NCBI GenBank assembly: GCA_026419775.2
Contig: JAOPGA020000769.1
Location: 25,809 to 89,808 of the forward strand
Reading direction: 5' to 3'
From: Acrasis kona
Taxonomy: Eukaryota > Heterolobosea > Eutetramitea > Acrasida > Acrasidae
DNA length: 64,000 nt
The translations under genes and the position numbers were made by a program. This document shows positions 18,854-30,282 of the stretch, piece after piece. Each line of letters begins with the position of its first letter. Position 1 is the first letter of the stretch. The notes below the pieces were generated by a model, which saw nothing but the letters and a program-made list of their open reading frames with translations, searched no databases and was not told the origin of the DNA.

Positions 18854-19906
18854 CTACAACGAATATTTGGCTTCTAAACAGGTGGCAGGAACAATAAACT
18901 TGAGTTTTTTGTGATTGCACTTAAATGTCGCTGGTAACTTTCCCACAATCTCACCATCTGCTTCAACATAAACATCCTCCTGACATTCCGCTACTAGTTT
19001 CGAACACTTGTTGAAGCTGACCCTTGGGTGCTCCCCATGTAGACCAGTGTAAATGTTACCCATAATCCATATCATATTCCACGCACTCACATCTCCGAAC
19101 TTGCACAAATTCAACACACCATCATTGATTAGAGCGCCAGGATTTATTTGCATCCCTGCACCAAAGTATTGGCCGTTGCTAACTGCAACCAATTGATTGA
19201 CGGCCTCCTCCTCGTGGATTTGTTCGTCTAGGTCGTTGAACAAGCGGAGTTTAAGTGTCTTGGATTGATATGTGAAAGTCATTGATATGCTCTTGAACTG
19301 GAAAGTGAAGTCCCTGCTAATCCAAAAACTAGTCTGCTCATTAACAGCCTGTATAACATCGGCTGAAAAGCCGAAACTTGCTTCATTAATGAACCAATGT
19401 CTCTTCGCCTCACCGCTTAGAGGGGTTGGTTCGACGGAGCCAACATCAATGTCAATGACTTTACCAGAGGAAGCTAACGTGGATATAATAAACTGGTACT
19501 TTGCAGTCAAGTCTGATACATCATGTTGAGATAAACCGATGGATCTGCAAAAATCATCACCAGTACCAAGAGGAACAACAGCCATGGCGCATTTGGGGTT
19601 TCCATCCTCTCCCATAATACCATTAACAACGTCGTGGTTTGTACCATCTCCACCACAAGCAACAACAAGGTCACAACCCTCCTCAACGAGTTGCTTTGCA
19701 GAATCATATCCTCCAGACGCTTTTTCAGTTGCAACCGTCTTGTATAACCTCTCCCCAAACTCTTGTTCGATTATTGGCTTAACTATCGTCAGAAAAGTCT
19801 TCTCTGCTGCGCCCTTTCCTACGCTGTTATTAATCAAGGTGAGAGAGGATTACTGACCTGCCTTTGGATTATAGATAAAACCAACCTGCTTGAACACGGA
19901 GGTCAT
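18854..19906 (-). CDS. DAGK-catalytic-domain lipid kinase
   Basis: Two exons, 19906-19858 and 19818-18854, with a 39-nt intron (GTCAGT start), giving 337 aa. The splice creates the family phrase YNPKAGKG at the N-terminus, which supports it. The nucleotide-binding CGGDGTNHDVVNGI and PLGTGDDFCRS follow, then the second domain with NEASFGFSADVI, SNGQYFGAGMQI and DGEIVGKLPATF. The compact build without C1, PH or calcium-binding domains resembles bacterial YegS/DgkB and sphingosine or ceramide kinase cores. The substrate (diacylglycerol, sphingoid base or other) cannot be decided from the sequence. No targeting signal is seen. Confidence 0.87.
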
Positions 19907-20451
19907 GGTGATGTTGTTTTTCGATTTATCAACCGCTCCGTCCCAAACAGGTTGTGGAGATGTGAAAAGTACCAAATAAATTGGTCTTTACAATCATGTT
20001 CGACGAATCCATCACTTTATGCAATCAAAATTAGATGACATCAAATTAAGTTGTCGACCTATCAATCAAAGTTTTGATATTTTAATTCCCAAAGTATGGG
20101 TTAGATGACAGAGGGTCATTGTAAAAACTAGCACTTTATTGGTGAGAATACAATCATTAGGTATTTGATTTGGTCTGATAAGCTTAATTTGTTATAGATA
20201 CCCAGATTGAGTTAGGAAGGCTGGTAAAATACAGGCCCTGCATCTTTGGTGGTGTTAGAATTACAATACTCATGGTCAACCATTGACTACCTCAACTTCT
20301 ACCATTACTCCAATACACCACAGAATTGTATCCAACTTCCATAACATGCATCTGCACCAACTAGTTACCGGCGAGCTTATTACTCTCCACATCAAATTTA
20401 CATAACTGATTAGCACGATCATTAACGTGTTAACAACATCTCAAAAATTGT
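19907..20451. other. Intergenic stretch upstream of 5S rRNA
   Basis: AT-rich DNA with no open frame of note. It carries the upstream regions of the lipid kinase and of the 5S gene. It contains a 12-bp near-palindrome at 20272-20283 that recurs elsewhere in the window. Nothing else was recognised. Confidence 0.45.
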
Positions 20452-20569
20452 GTGTACGGCCATACTACAGTGAACATACCTGTTCCGGTCACATTACAGA
20501 AGTCAAACACTGTCAGGCCTCTTCAGTACTCTAGTCGGAGACGATAGGGGAACCGGGGGTGCTGTACGC
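20452..20569 (+). rRNA. 5S ribosomal RNA
   Basis: About 118 nt. The 5' block GTGTACGGCCATACTACAG and the 3' block CCGGGGGTGCTGTACGC are the conserved ends of eukaryotic 5S rRNA and pair with each other (helix I, g20452 with c20569 onward). The internal control region is recognisable: an A-box-like AAGTCAAACACT and a C-box-like TCGGAGACGATAGGGG. A T run begins at 20570. It is a single copy in this window, on the plus strand, between protein genes. Ends may be off by one or two bases. Confidence 0.93.
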
Positions 20570-20574
20570 TTTTT
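20570..20574 (+). terminator. Pol III oligo-T terminator of 5S rRNA
   Basis: Five T residues follow the paired 3' end of the 5S gene directly, the normal RNA polymerase III stop. Confidence 0.8.
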
Positions 20575-20846
20575 CTTTAATGAAACATTCGCAATACCAA
20601 ATTTAATTTAATTGTTAACAATTTTTGTTTCTTTTTGGTGCGCTCTGCTTTAATCACAAGAGCTCTCAGCTTCGATTTGAATGCCAGTCGAAATATCCGC
20701 TCGTATCTCCATGAATTGCCTACTCACGTTATTCCTTGTTGTTCTAACGCAGTTGCTTTCTCTCAGGAATGATTAAAAGTCATTGTAATACGAGCTCAAC
20801 TTCGAAATAATCCTTTTTGGCTAATTTTTTCTTACAACATTATTGG

Positions 20847-23800
20847 ATGGATACGAGGTTGGACCAGTACAAATTACTCGATATAATTCACAAAGGACGC
20901 CACACTAAACTTATTCGCGCATATGATACACAGAATGAATGCCAAGTTATAATTAAAACACAAATAATGGAAGAGGATTCGGTGGCTTCAAGTCTACAAC
21001 GCGAGTACGAAATAGGAGTAATGTGCACTGGTTGTAAAAACGTCGTGGAATATAAAGCGTTCAATATTAATAAACAGCGTGGACAAACCTACCTTGTTGA
21101 GGAGCACATTGCAGGTTTTGATTTAGGGGTAACCATACCGAGTGAGGGATTTGATGTTTTAAAGTTCCTTTCAATTGCGATAAGTGCTGCAACTGGCATA
21201 AGAGACATTCATATTAGAAGGATTATACACAGAGACATTAAACCCAGTAACATGGTACTAACTGCAGATCAACAGATTAAAATCATCGACTTTGGGTGTT
21301 CAACACTACTTCATGAGACACAATCAAGCTCGAATGTTGAAAAATTGAAAAGAATGTTTGGAACGATCGCTTACGTCAGCCCGGTATAATCCTTCTTTTG
21401 TTAATTTCTAATTAGTGCAGGAGCAGACAGGAAGACTGAACAGAAGTGTCGACTATAGAACTGACCTTTATTCACTCGTACGTTTTGTTTTCGTATTTTT
21501 TTAACTTTTCAGGGTGTTTCATTTTACGAGATGATATCAGGACATTTGCCTTTCACATCAACTAGCGTTTCTGAGCTTATCCACAGTCACCTCGCATTAG
21601 ATCCACCAAACCTTCCCGACACTGTACCAACTATGATTTGTCGAATCATTTACAAGCTTATGAAAAAGGAAGCGCAAGAGCGTTATCAGGGATGTGCTGG
21701 CTTAATTCATGACTTGGAATGTTGCTTGTCCATGTTCAAAGAGAATGGCTACATCAATGAGTTTGAAGTCGGGATTTGCGATTATTCATCAATCTACATT
21801 GTCCCCAAAAAACTATATGGGCGCGACGCCGAGGTTTCTAAACTAACAGATATCCTCGACAATGTCATTAAAGGTAAATACTTTTTAGTTCATTTTTTAA
21901 TTTCTAGTTGGAAAACCACAATTGTTATTAGTGGAGGGATATGCAGGTATTGGAAAGAGTGCTCTGATTAACGAACTACAGACACCCATATGTCTTCACA
22001 ATGGACATTTCATCGGCGGAAAAGTAAGATGATGACATGTGCTGATAACTAATAATGATAGTTTGATCAACTCACGAAAACAATATCATATAGTGCCTTC
22101 AGAGAGGCATTACAGACATTAGTATCGCAAATACTAGGAAACTCACATGAGGTCATTTCCAAATGGTCCGACCGCATCAAAGAATCTTTAGGCGTCAATG
22201 CACCTTTCATCACGAACATTGTTCCTAACCTAGAGTTATTAATTGGAAAGCAACACGACATTGAAAAATTAAGTGCTGTCGAGTCCCGCATCCGATTTCA
22301 AAAAGCTCTTCAAAAGTTCATCAATATATTCGCGCGCAAAGAAAGTCCAATGGTAATGTTTCTCGATGACCTTCAATGGGCCGATGCAGAATCAATTCAA
22401 TTAATCAACATTTTTCTAAACAAATCAAATTATCTATTTATAATCGGATCGTATCGAGGCAACGAAGTTTCCGATCAACATTCAATCATGGAACTAATCG
22501 AAAACATTCAACAACAACCAAACATTCAAGTTGACCACATGTCACTGGAACATTTGGACGTTAATTCGGTCCATAGTTGGGTACAAGAATCTCTTCCGAA
22601 AAGCGAATGTAAGGAACTATCCGATCTAGTTTACAAAAAAACGAATGGAAATCCATTTTTCGTGAAATTATTTTTGACGTCGCTCTACGACGAAGGACTA
22701 CTGCATTTGAACGACGACGCATCCAAATACGAATGGAATATCGACCGAATAAAAAAACACAGTGCGACCGACAATGTTGTGGAATTGATGATCCATCGAA
22801 TCGATCAACTCGATCACATTCAACAGTTAATTCTCAAAAGGGCATCTTGTATCGGCTGTAACTTCCCATTGATGGATTTGATGACGGTCATGCAGTCAAC
22901 CAAGCAAGAAATATTATCAAAGTTGACCAACATCATTAATGCAGGAATGGCATACATAATCTCCGACGAATCCAATCAAGATCATTTTTATTTTTCTCAC
23001 GATAGGATCCAAGAGACCGCTTATTCAAGGTTGACCGACGAAGAAAAAAGAGACATGCATTACCTGATCGGTAATCGAATGTTGGAGGACGAAAACAACG
23101 CAAGCAAACACCGCACTTATTACTTCACGGTTACCGATCATTTGAACAAGGCGATCCATCTGATCAAATTGAATCAGGACGAATTGATGAATTTGTGCAA
23201 ATTAAATTTGAAAGTAGCACATATGGCGGAGCGAAGTATCGCCTACTCATCGTCTCGCGTCTATCTCGTCGCCGGTGTGTTTTGTTTCGATCACTTGGAT
23301 TCCAATTGGCAATCTCATCACGAAATTGGATTCGAATTACATCGGTCATTGGCCAGAATTCAAGCAGCACTTGGAGATTTCGCGTCGTCACAAAGCACAA
23401 TATACATGTTATTGGAGCGCTCCAAAACAAGATTAGAAAAGATTAGTTTGTATCAAATCGTGATTCATCAATGCAACATGACCACACAATATACACAAGC
23501 GTCATCGATGGGCAGAGATGCACTATCGCTGTATCAAATAGAATTACCAAACACACCAGATCTCATCAAGAGCGAAATCGAAGTTCAATTCAAAAAAGTG
23601 ATTCATAGCATGGACCAACTCAACCAGAAATGTACCGAATGCGATATTGTACAGTTACTCATGGACACCTCCACCAAAAGGCGTCGAAAAACATGTTCTT
23701 CTGGGCATGTTGAATAACTTTGCCACCACCCTCTTCTTCTCCGATATGATCTTGTATCCACTGATCGTAATCATGGCCATACTGATGGTACTAGATGATC

Positions 23801-26698
23801 GAATCATGACGCCTGAAGCAAGCGTAGCCATCGCTAGATTCTCAGTGATACAGGGTCTAAGGGGTAATTACAAATCTGCATATGAATATGGAAGATTAGC
23901 GAGGCGCATCTCTCAGGAATGTTTTCCGTTACATTTACAAATCATGACCCAAGTGTTGCACTTGTATACGATGTTCAGTATGCCGTGGGTACATCCCATA
24001 TTAGAAGTAGAAGACGCTTCTAAACAAATGCACAAGATTGGAGATGGATGTGGAGAGAGACAATACGCAGGTTTCATTTGTAACAGCATATTACCTAGTA
24101 TGGTATTCAGGGGAGAATCCATTACCACATGCGTGAGGAACATTGATAAGTACTTTGAATATTGTAAAGTAAATAAAAATAGAAATGGAATGGATGCATG
24201 TGAGACCGTCCAATTGGTGACTGAAATGTTGAAATCTACTTCTTCTTTGTTACAGATTGAAGAACCAAGTTCAATCAGTCGCGTCAACATGATCGCCAAG
24301 TCTTATTTTGCGGTGGGTCGAATCATGTTTTGTGCTTTGTTCGATAACAAACCTACATTAGAATCTGCTTGGCAACAATCTCAATTACTAGATCCATATG
24401 TCATATTCATGAGGAGTCTTGTTGTATTTGCTTGGTGTAGATTATACGAATCTCTATATCTCGTACGCGCATGTTCCAATCATGTTCATGAGGGCGATAG
24501 TAATCCCACATATGTATTAGCTAAAAACAAAATTGAATCCAATTTACATTTATTGAAGGAATGGAGTGATTTGTGTCCAGAGAATTACCTTGGCAATTAT
24601 TTATTCGTAAAAGCAGAAATAGAGTGGTTGATTGAGGGCCAAGCCTTTTCTGCAATGAAGATTTACGAAAAGGCACTCCAACACTACAAATCACAAAATG
24701 CCAATTTACAAATGGCAATGGTTTTAGAGGCATTAGCAAACTTGGCAAAATCACAGGAACTATTCTCTGCTTCACGTGATTACATACAAAAGAGTTTCTC
24801 GTCTTTTATAGAGTGGGGCAGTGATTAAAAAAATCAATCTCATGCTGGATCAATACGATATCGAAATGAGCGCGAAGGAGAGTATTGTAGAGGTGAAAAA
24901 ATCATCTTATAGCACGGATACTTCCTTTAGTGTTATCGCTGCTTCGTTAGATGTAGAGAGCATCATGCAGACAAGCGAAGTCATCACCAGCACTATTGAC
25001 ATGAATAAATTAATTACAAACATCACAAACATTATCACAAAGAGTGCTGGAGCCAATATGGGTGCAGTCATCATCGATCATCAAGTTCATGCTCAAAAGA
25101 TTGGAAATACTGTCCCACAATCAACTAAAATACCTCTAGAGCATTGGAAATCAGGATGTAAGAGCATGGTGGAGTATGTAATACGAACGCGCGAGACAAT
25201 AGTGGTCGGCAGCGCTCTGCACGACCGTCGATACGCATTCATCGCTGCAGATCCATACGTCATTGAAAAGAAATGCAGGAGCATGCTATGTATGCCAGTG
25301 ATACGTAACGATCAACTACGCGCCATTTTGTATTTGGAAAACGACTCCATTATCGATTGCTTCGATAAGCAACGAGTCACCCTCTTATTCATATTAGCTA
25401 GCAACATTGCCATATCGCTAGAGAATAGTCAATACTTTGAAACACATTTGAGAGCTGCTGAGCAATTAGCTCACGTACAATCGAGCAGAGCTCGCGAATC
25501 TGAAAAGTACAGAAAAATTCAAGAAGAATTCATCGATCGAATCTGTCACGAAATACGCAATCCTCTACAGGGCATTCTTGGTAATATTGCAGTGATTAGA
25601 AGCTCCATTAATGACTTTCCCGATCCAATCAAAACTAACTTGGACAATAGCGTGAATGCTATTGAAATTTGTGCTCAGTATCAAAAGAGTATTGCTGAGG
25701 ATGTACTCACGCTTAGTCGCTTAGAACATGGTAAATATGTAACGGATAGTCAACCATTCGTTCTATCGGAGTTACTCTATGGCATCATTTCCATATTCAA
25801 AGTTGTAATGAGCAACAAACAAATTAACTTTGTGCAGAGATTCTCCATCACTCATGATCTGGTGGTTCATTCCGATCAAGCGCTCTTATCTCAACTATTG
25901 GCCAATATCCTAAGCAATGCCATCAAATTCACGTCCAAGAAGGGCACGATCGTCATGAGCTGTGATTGTGAACAAGTAGATGACCACGTGATGCAAGTCA
26001 CGCTCAAGATTTCGGATACTGGCTGTGGAATGAGCAGAGAACAAACGAGTCGTATTTTTGATCGATTCGAACAATCCACTCAACGAACTTTTTCAGAGTA
26101 CGGAGGTAGTGGTTTGGGTTTGTTTATTTGTAAGCAAATAGTGGATAACTTGAATGGTAACATACAGGTACAAAGCGCTGTTCACGTCGGTACGCAATTT
26201 ACAATCACGCTGCCGTGCGGTATTCACGTTTCCACCACACCCACTACTCCTAAAACCTTCAAGAAGAATCACTTTTCGTTATTGTCGCCAGAGGCTCCTC
26301 CTAGTCATATGGAACCTGCCGCTCCGTCCGTCAATGCTCTCGTTGTAGAGGATAATAAAATCAATCAAAAAGTGTTGACTCGTATGCTCGAAAAGAGCGG
26401 TTGTACTTGTGTGATTGCTAATAATGGTTTAGAAGGCTTAAATGCTTACTGTGAATCTCAATTTGATATTGTATTTATGGACGTTGCCATGCCTGTGATG
26501 GATGGATTTGAGTGTTGTAAAAAAATTAGAGATTTCGAAGCATCCAGAAATAAACCACAAGTTCCGATTGTATGTGTATCTGGTAACGTGAGACAGGAGT
26601 ATCAAGATTTGGGTTTGGAAGCAGGTATGAGCATGTACCTGTGTAAACCGATATCACTGAATCAAATCAGTCAAGTACTGAGCACATATATAAAATAA
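20847..26698 (+). CDS. Hybrid histidine kinase, class-X (Chk1)-like
   Basis: Exons 20847-21383, 21421-21477, 21513-21873, 21908-22023 and 22062-26698; introns 37, 35, 34 and 38 nt; about 1,900 aa. In order: Ser/Thr-kinase-like domain with HRDIKPSN and DFG but no proper Gly loop; AAA-type ATPase with Walker A GYAGIGKS (after 21908) and Walker B VMFLDDLQWAD (22350); a long helical repeat region; GAF domain (about 24950-25450); HisKA with HEIRNPLQG, His codon at 25547; HATPase with NILSNAIKF, DTGCGM and GGSGLGLF; receiver domain with VVEDN, MDVAMPVMDG (Asp codon at 26480) and CKPIS. This is the layout of fungal Chk1-type sensors, which feed HPt/response-regulator stress pathways. The frame slips by one base at AAAA (23676-23679) and GGGG (24815-24818); flanking domains are intact, so an assembly indel is more likely than decay. 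Confidence 0.88.
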
Positions 26699-26804
26699 AT
26701 GTACAAATTCTTATTATTAAGCTCACGAAATTTTATGAATTTATCCGATAAGGGCTTAAAAAATTACCGGCACACTTTACAAAAACTGTACTTGATCTTT
26801 GAAC

Positions 26805-28316
26805 ATGAGCAGAGACTGTATAACTAACAAGGCTCTAGCAAGAGCTCGCGCCCAAAAAGTTTCCGTAACGACCAGTCCAAACGAAAAGAGAGGTGAATCT
26901 AGTCTATTGAAGAACCTATGTAACTTGAAGATTACCGAATTTCAGGACTTGAGTAGAATTAAGGTTTTTGATCAAGATACAAAACAGATATTATATGCGC
27001 TATGTGTACTCTTTGAAACAGAAAAATTCTTTGACCAGAGCTCAAGCACTACTTTCAAACGAAGACATTCGGAGCATGATTATTAAATACAACAAAGACA
27101 ACATATCTCAGGAAATGATCGCAGAGCTAGATAAGATCGTACCTCATTTGTGTGCACACGACACAAGAGAGGTATTTTTAAAACATTATTGCGAACCCTG
27201 AAGCAGTGGATAAATTCCACTTATGAATTTGCACAAACCACTTCTAAAAGCAAGCCTGTTAAAAGAAGCACAACAAATTACCCGATATCACCTGGCACTA
27301 ATCTATCCCCGCGACCTAACAGAAAGAGCAACGAATTTAAGAATTCAACACCTATGTCTCCTAGAACGCCGATAAAGCCCAGTGTAAGAGCGGCGCCGCC
27401 TATATCTGTAGAGTTACCGGAAGACATATTGAGATTAATAATGGAGTACCTATGCAGCAGTAAGAGTGCTATGCGGAGTATGGGTCTTGTTTGTAGGCAG
27501 TGGAACAGATTGGAATCAACACATTACTACTGGAGGAACCTCATTATATCCGATCTACCTTGTCGTCTTCAAGAAGCAGATGAAGCGTCAACCAGCGACC
27601 CATCTTGCTACAAACATATTTATTCCGCCTTAATAAAGAGGCAATTTTTAAAGAGAGTGAAGCCTGGCAAAAAAAACCAAATTGATAGCTGCTTGATGTT
27701 TAGTGTAAGTAAACTTGAAGTAACACTACTAGCAGATAAGGCAAAACCTCAGCATATTGTATTCTTTAAAACTTCAATTAACATCCCGAAAGAAAATGTG
27801 ATACGCGGTACTAAAGAAGCCACTATAAGGAGAATGTACAGCGCTGTAGTTTCAGAACCAGCATATTTTGGTTTTTTCAACGATGATAGAGGTGTCATCA
27901 ATACAACAAGGCAGTTAGCGTTAAATTTTTCCAATTATCTGGATATTAAAAAACCCACTACAGTATCAATGGTGTTCGAAGTACATTTTGCAGACTTTGA
28001 CGTAAAATTTATGTCACAGAGCAATGGCCATTTGAATGTTTACATATTCCTAGATGGAGTATACAATGGATGTTTGATAAAGGGACTAGGGCTTGATTTG
28101 AACTCTAAAATATTTGCAGGAATAATGTTACAATCTGGAGCGACAGTAACCGCAGCTAATATCGATGGAGAGTATGAAGTTCCATATTTAGAGCTACAGA
28201 GGCTGAGCAAGTTCAAACCTGTACTAGATAGGGGATATATCAAGTGCGCAAGTGCTCTAAAGTCAAGTCAACAGATATGCAGCGAAGAGAAAACTGGATG
28301 CAAAAAAACGTTGTAG
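26805..28316 (+). CDS. F-box protein with unclassified C-terminal domain
   Basis: Best model has three exons: 26805-27003, 27041-27171 and 27207-28316 (introns 37 and 35 nt), about 479 aa. The first intron is uncertain: a 58-nt alternative with a GTTTTT donor also restores the frame. Residues about 180-235 hold an F-box: ISVELPEDILRLIMEYL, then GLVCRQWNRLESTHYYWRNL. F-box proteins recruit substrates to SCF ubiquitin ligases through SKP1. The N-terminal 110 residues are helical and charged. The C-terminal 250 residues (ATIRRMYSAVV, LDIKKPTTVSMVFEVHF) look beta-rich and match no substrate-binding repeat I know (not WD, LRR or Kelch). The target is unknown. Confidence 0.7.
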
Positions 28317-28416
28317 TTGCATAATAAATATATTAATTTTACTTCGCTGTTCCTATCGATAGAACTCGAATTTACAATGACCTGGTTGATTTTCAATATT
28401 TGAACATTTCACACAC

Positions 28417-28575
28417 ATGTCATTCTTCAGTGAAGTAGAGGATGAAGTGCAAATAGAGAATCAACAATCAACCAATGAAACCAATAGCAATAGAACAGAT
28501 GATAAAGATGTTTGGTTGTCAGCATCCGACTTTAAAAGAAATAGAAAATGGTCCAAAAATCCGCAGCAAGCGTAG
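28417..28575 (+). CDS. Short ORF overlapping the NOB1 start
   Basis: ATG at 28417 opens a 52-codon frame (MSFFSEVEDEVQIENQQ..., ending KNPQQA) that runs past the NOB1 ATG at 28548 in another frame and stops at 28575. The composition is protein-like (acidic, Asn-rich). It could be a regulatory upstream ORF that lowers NOB1 translation, or a first exon of a different splice form. No family was recognised. Confidence 0.3.
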   Translation: MSFFSEVEDEVQIENQQSTNETNSNRTDDKDVWLSASDFKRNRKWSKNPQQA

Positions 28576-30263
28576 CTCCAACAGGATCATGGGCACGACC
28601 TCTATCGACAACAGTACAAACCCCCGCAAAATCCACCACAACATCCATCAAAGACGAAACACAAAACAAAAAAGAAGAAACCAAACCCAAACAAGAAACT
28701 ACACAAGTCAGAGTAGTTTCAGAGGCAGAGCAGCAAAGTAGTTTTGCATTTTCAAAAAACAAGGTCATCGTGGTAGATACCGGTGCCATCGTATACAAAG
28801 CAGTTCAACTAGAGCGTTTCGGAAGTGAATTCGTCACCACCAGTCAAGTCATTGGTGAAATTCGCGATAGCAGAAGCAAATACATTCTCAACACTCTTCC
28901 CTTCCAACTCAAACTAAGAGAACCACAAAAAGAAAGCATTCAATTCATATCAGAGTACGCAAAGAGGACCGGTGATTATGGAAATCTATCCTCTTGTGAT
29001 TTGGGTATATTAGCCTTGACCTACGAAATCGAGAATGAACTCAACGGAAACACAAACATTAAACCACTTCCAAAAGAATTGCCCATCTCTGGTCATCGAA
29101 AAGTCATTCTCAGACCATTTTCAGACCTCTACAAAAAGAATGACGAAGATACAAAAGAAGAAGCATCACAAGAGGGTGATGATGCTCGAAATGACCAAGA
29201 AGAAGATGACCAAGATTGGGGAGGAGAACACGAGGTTACGTCACTCAATGACGATTATGATTATGAAACCATCAAGGACAAGATTAAAAATCAACGCAAT
29301 AATGCCAACGACAATCAAGAGCAAGACGAACAACAAGAAAGCGATGACTACGATAGCGACGACGACGATGACGACGACGGATGGATCACTTTAGAAAACA
29401 TTAGTGACCACAAAAAGAAAATCATAGGTTCAGGTAAAGCAAATGCTGAAAAATGGCATTCCGAAGAACAATCACAAAATAACAACAAACAAGAAGAACA
29501 ACAACAGCCCCTAGAAGAAGAAGAAGAACAACAACAAGAAGGAGAGGAAGTAGAAGAAGGAGAGGAAGCAAAAGAAGAAGAAGAAGAATCGGATGATGAG
29601 GAACACGATCAAATCAAAAAAGAAGAGTCAGAGGAGGAAGGACGTGCTCGTCACTCGCTCAAAGAAGTGGGTTGCATCACGGTGGATTACTCCATGCAAA
29701 ACGTGTTACTACACATGGGACTCAATCTCGTCAGCATCGACGGTCGTAGAATCAAATATCTCACTCGCTACGTCAAGCGATGTTACGCATGCTACACTCT
29801 GGTACCAGATAACTCCAGAATCTTTTGCACAAACTGCGGCGTAGACGCTCTACTCCGCTGTACATGCATCGTAGATGCTAAAACAGGTGAAGCTGGTTTC
29901 TATTACAATCCACGCAAGGTAATAAACAAGAGAGGTTTCAAATTCCCACTTCCGTTACCAAAGGGCGGAAGAAATAACAAAGACCCAATCACTCGCGAAG
30001 ATCAATTGGCGAGATTTAGAAAGGGAATGCCTCGTAAGAAGGACCAGGTGTTGAATAAAAGACCTCAGAATGGAGGTGGCGATGATGGTGGGTTGTGGCA
30101 ACCAGAGTATAGCTACGACAGCGCTTTTCAAGCCATCACGAGATTGCCAAAGGGAAGGTATCACTTGGGCAGGAACACCTTGTTTAATGGATATGGAAGA
30201 AAGAATCCAAATGTTGCGGTGAAGAGGACTGGTAAAAAGAAGAAGAGCAATAGACCTGTATAA
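28548..30263 (+). CDS. NOB1: 18S rRNA 3'-end endonuclease NOB1
   Basis: 571 aa, single exon. NOB1 is the PIN-domain nuclease that cuts 20S pre-rRNA to mature 18S rRNA in pre-40S particles. The PIN domain starts at NKVIVVDTGAIVY (residue about 72; catalytic Asp in VVDTGA), with TTSQVIGEIRDSRS and SSCDLGILALTYE carrying the other acidic residues. An acidic, Gln-rich linker (about 195-360) replaces the shorter linker of animals. The zinc ribbon is CYACYTLVPD...FCTNCG, followed by LLRCTCIVD. The C-terminus has PLPKGGRNNKDPI and a basic tail (GKKKKSNRPV). Convergent with the AGC kinase gene, 19 bases between stops. Confidence 0.95.
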   Translation: MVQKSAASVAPTGSWARPLSTTVQTPAKSTTTSIKDETQNKKEETKPKQETTQVRVVSEAEQQSSFAFSKNKVIVVDTGAIVYKAVQLERFGSEFVTTSQVIGEIRDSRSKYILNTLPFQLKLREPQKESIQFISEYAKRTGDYGNLSSCDLGILALTYEIENELNGNTNIKPLPKELPISGHRKVILRPFSDLYKKNDEDTKEEASQEGDDARNDQEEDDQDWGGEHEVTSLNDDYDYETIKDKIKNQRNNANDNQEQDEQQESDDYDSDDDDDDDGWITLENISDHKKKIIGSGKANAEKWHSEEQSQNNNKQEEQQQPLEEEEEQQQEGEEVEEGEEAKEEEEESDDEEHDQIKKEESEEEGRARHSLKEVGCITVDYSMQNVLLHMGLNLVSIDGRRIKYLTRYVKRCYACYTLVPDNSRIFCTNCGVDALLRCTCIVDAKTGEAGFYYNPRKVINKRGFKFPLPLPKGGRNNKDPITREDQLARFRKGMPRKKDQVLNKRPQNGGGDDGGLWQPEYSYDSAFQAITRLPKGRYHLGRNTLFNGYGRKNPNVAVKRTGKKKKSNRPV

Positions 30264-30282
30264 ATACAATACATTTTATTTT

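Noticed and set aside
20640-20720. Possible second small RNA after the 5S gene
   Set aside because: A TTCAAATC-like box is present on the minus strand, but there is no matching A box and no acceptor pairing.
20847-26698. Histidine kinase gene as a recent bacterial transfer or contaminant
   Set aside because: It has four short spliceosomal introns of the same kind as its neighbours and a kinase-AAA-GAF-HK-receiver layout known from eukaryotes.
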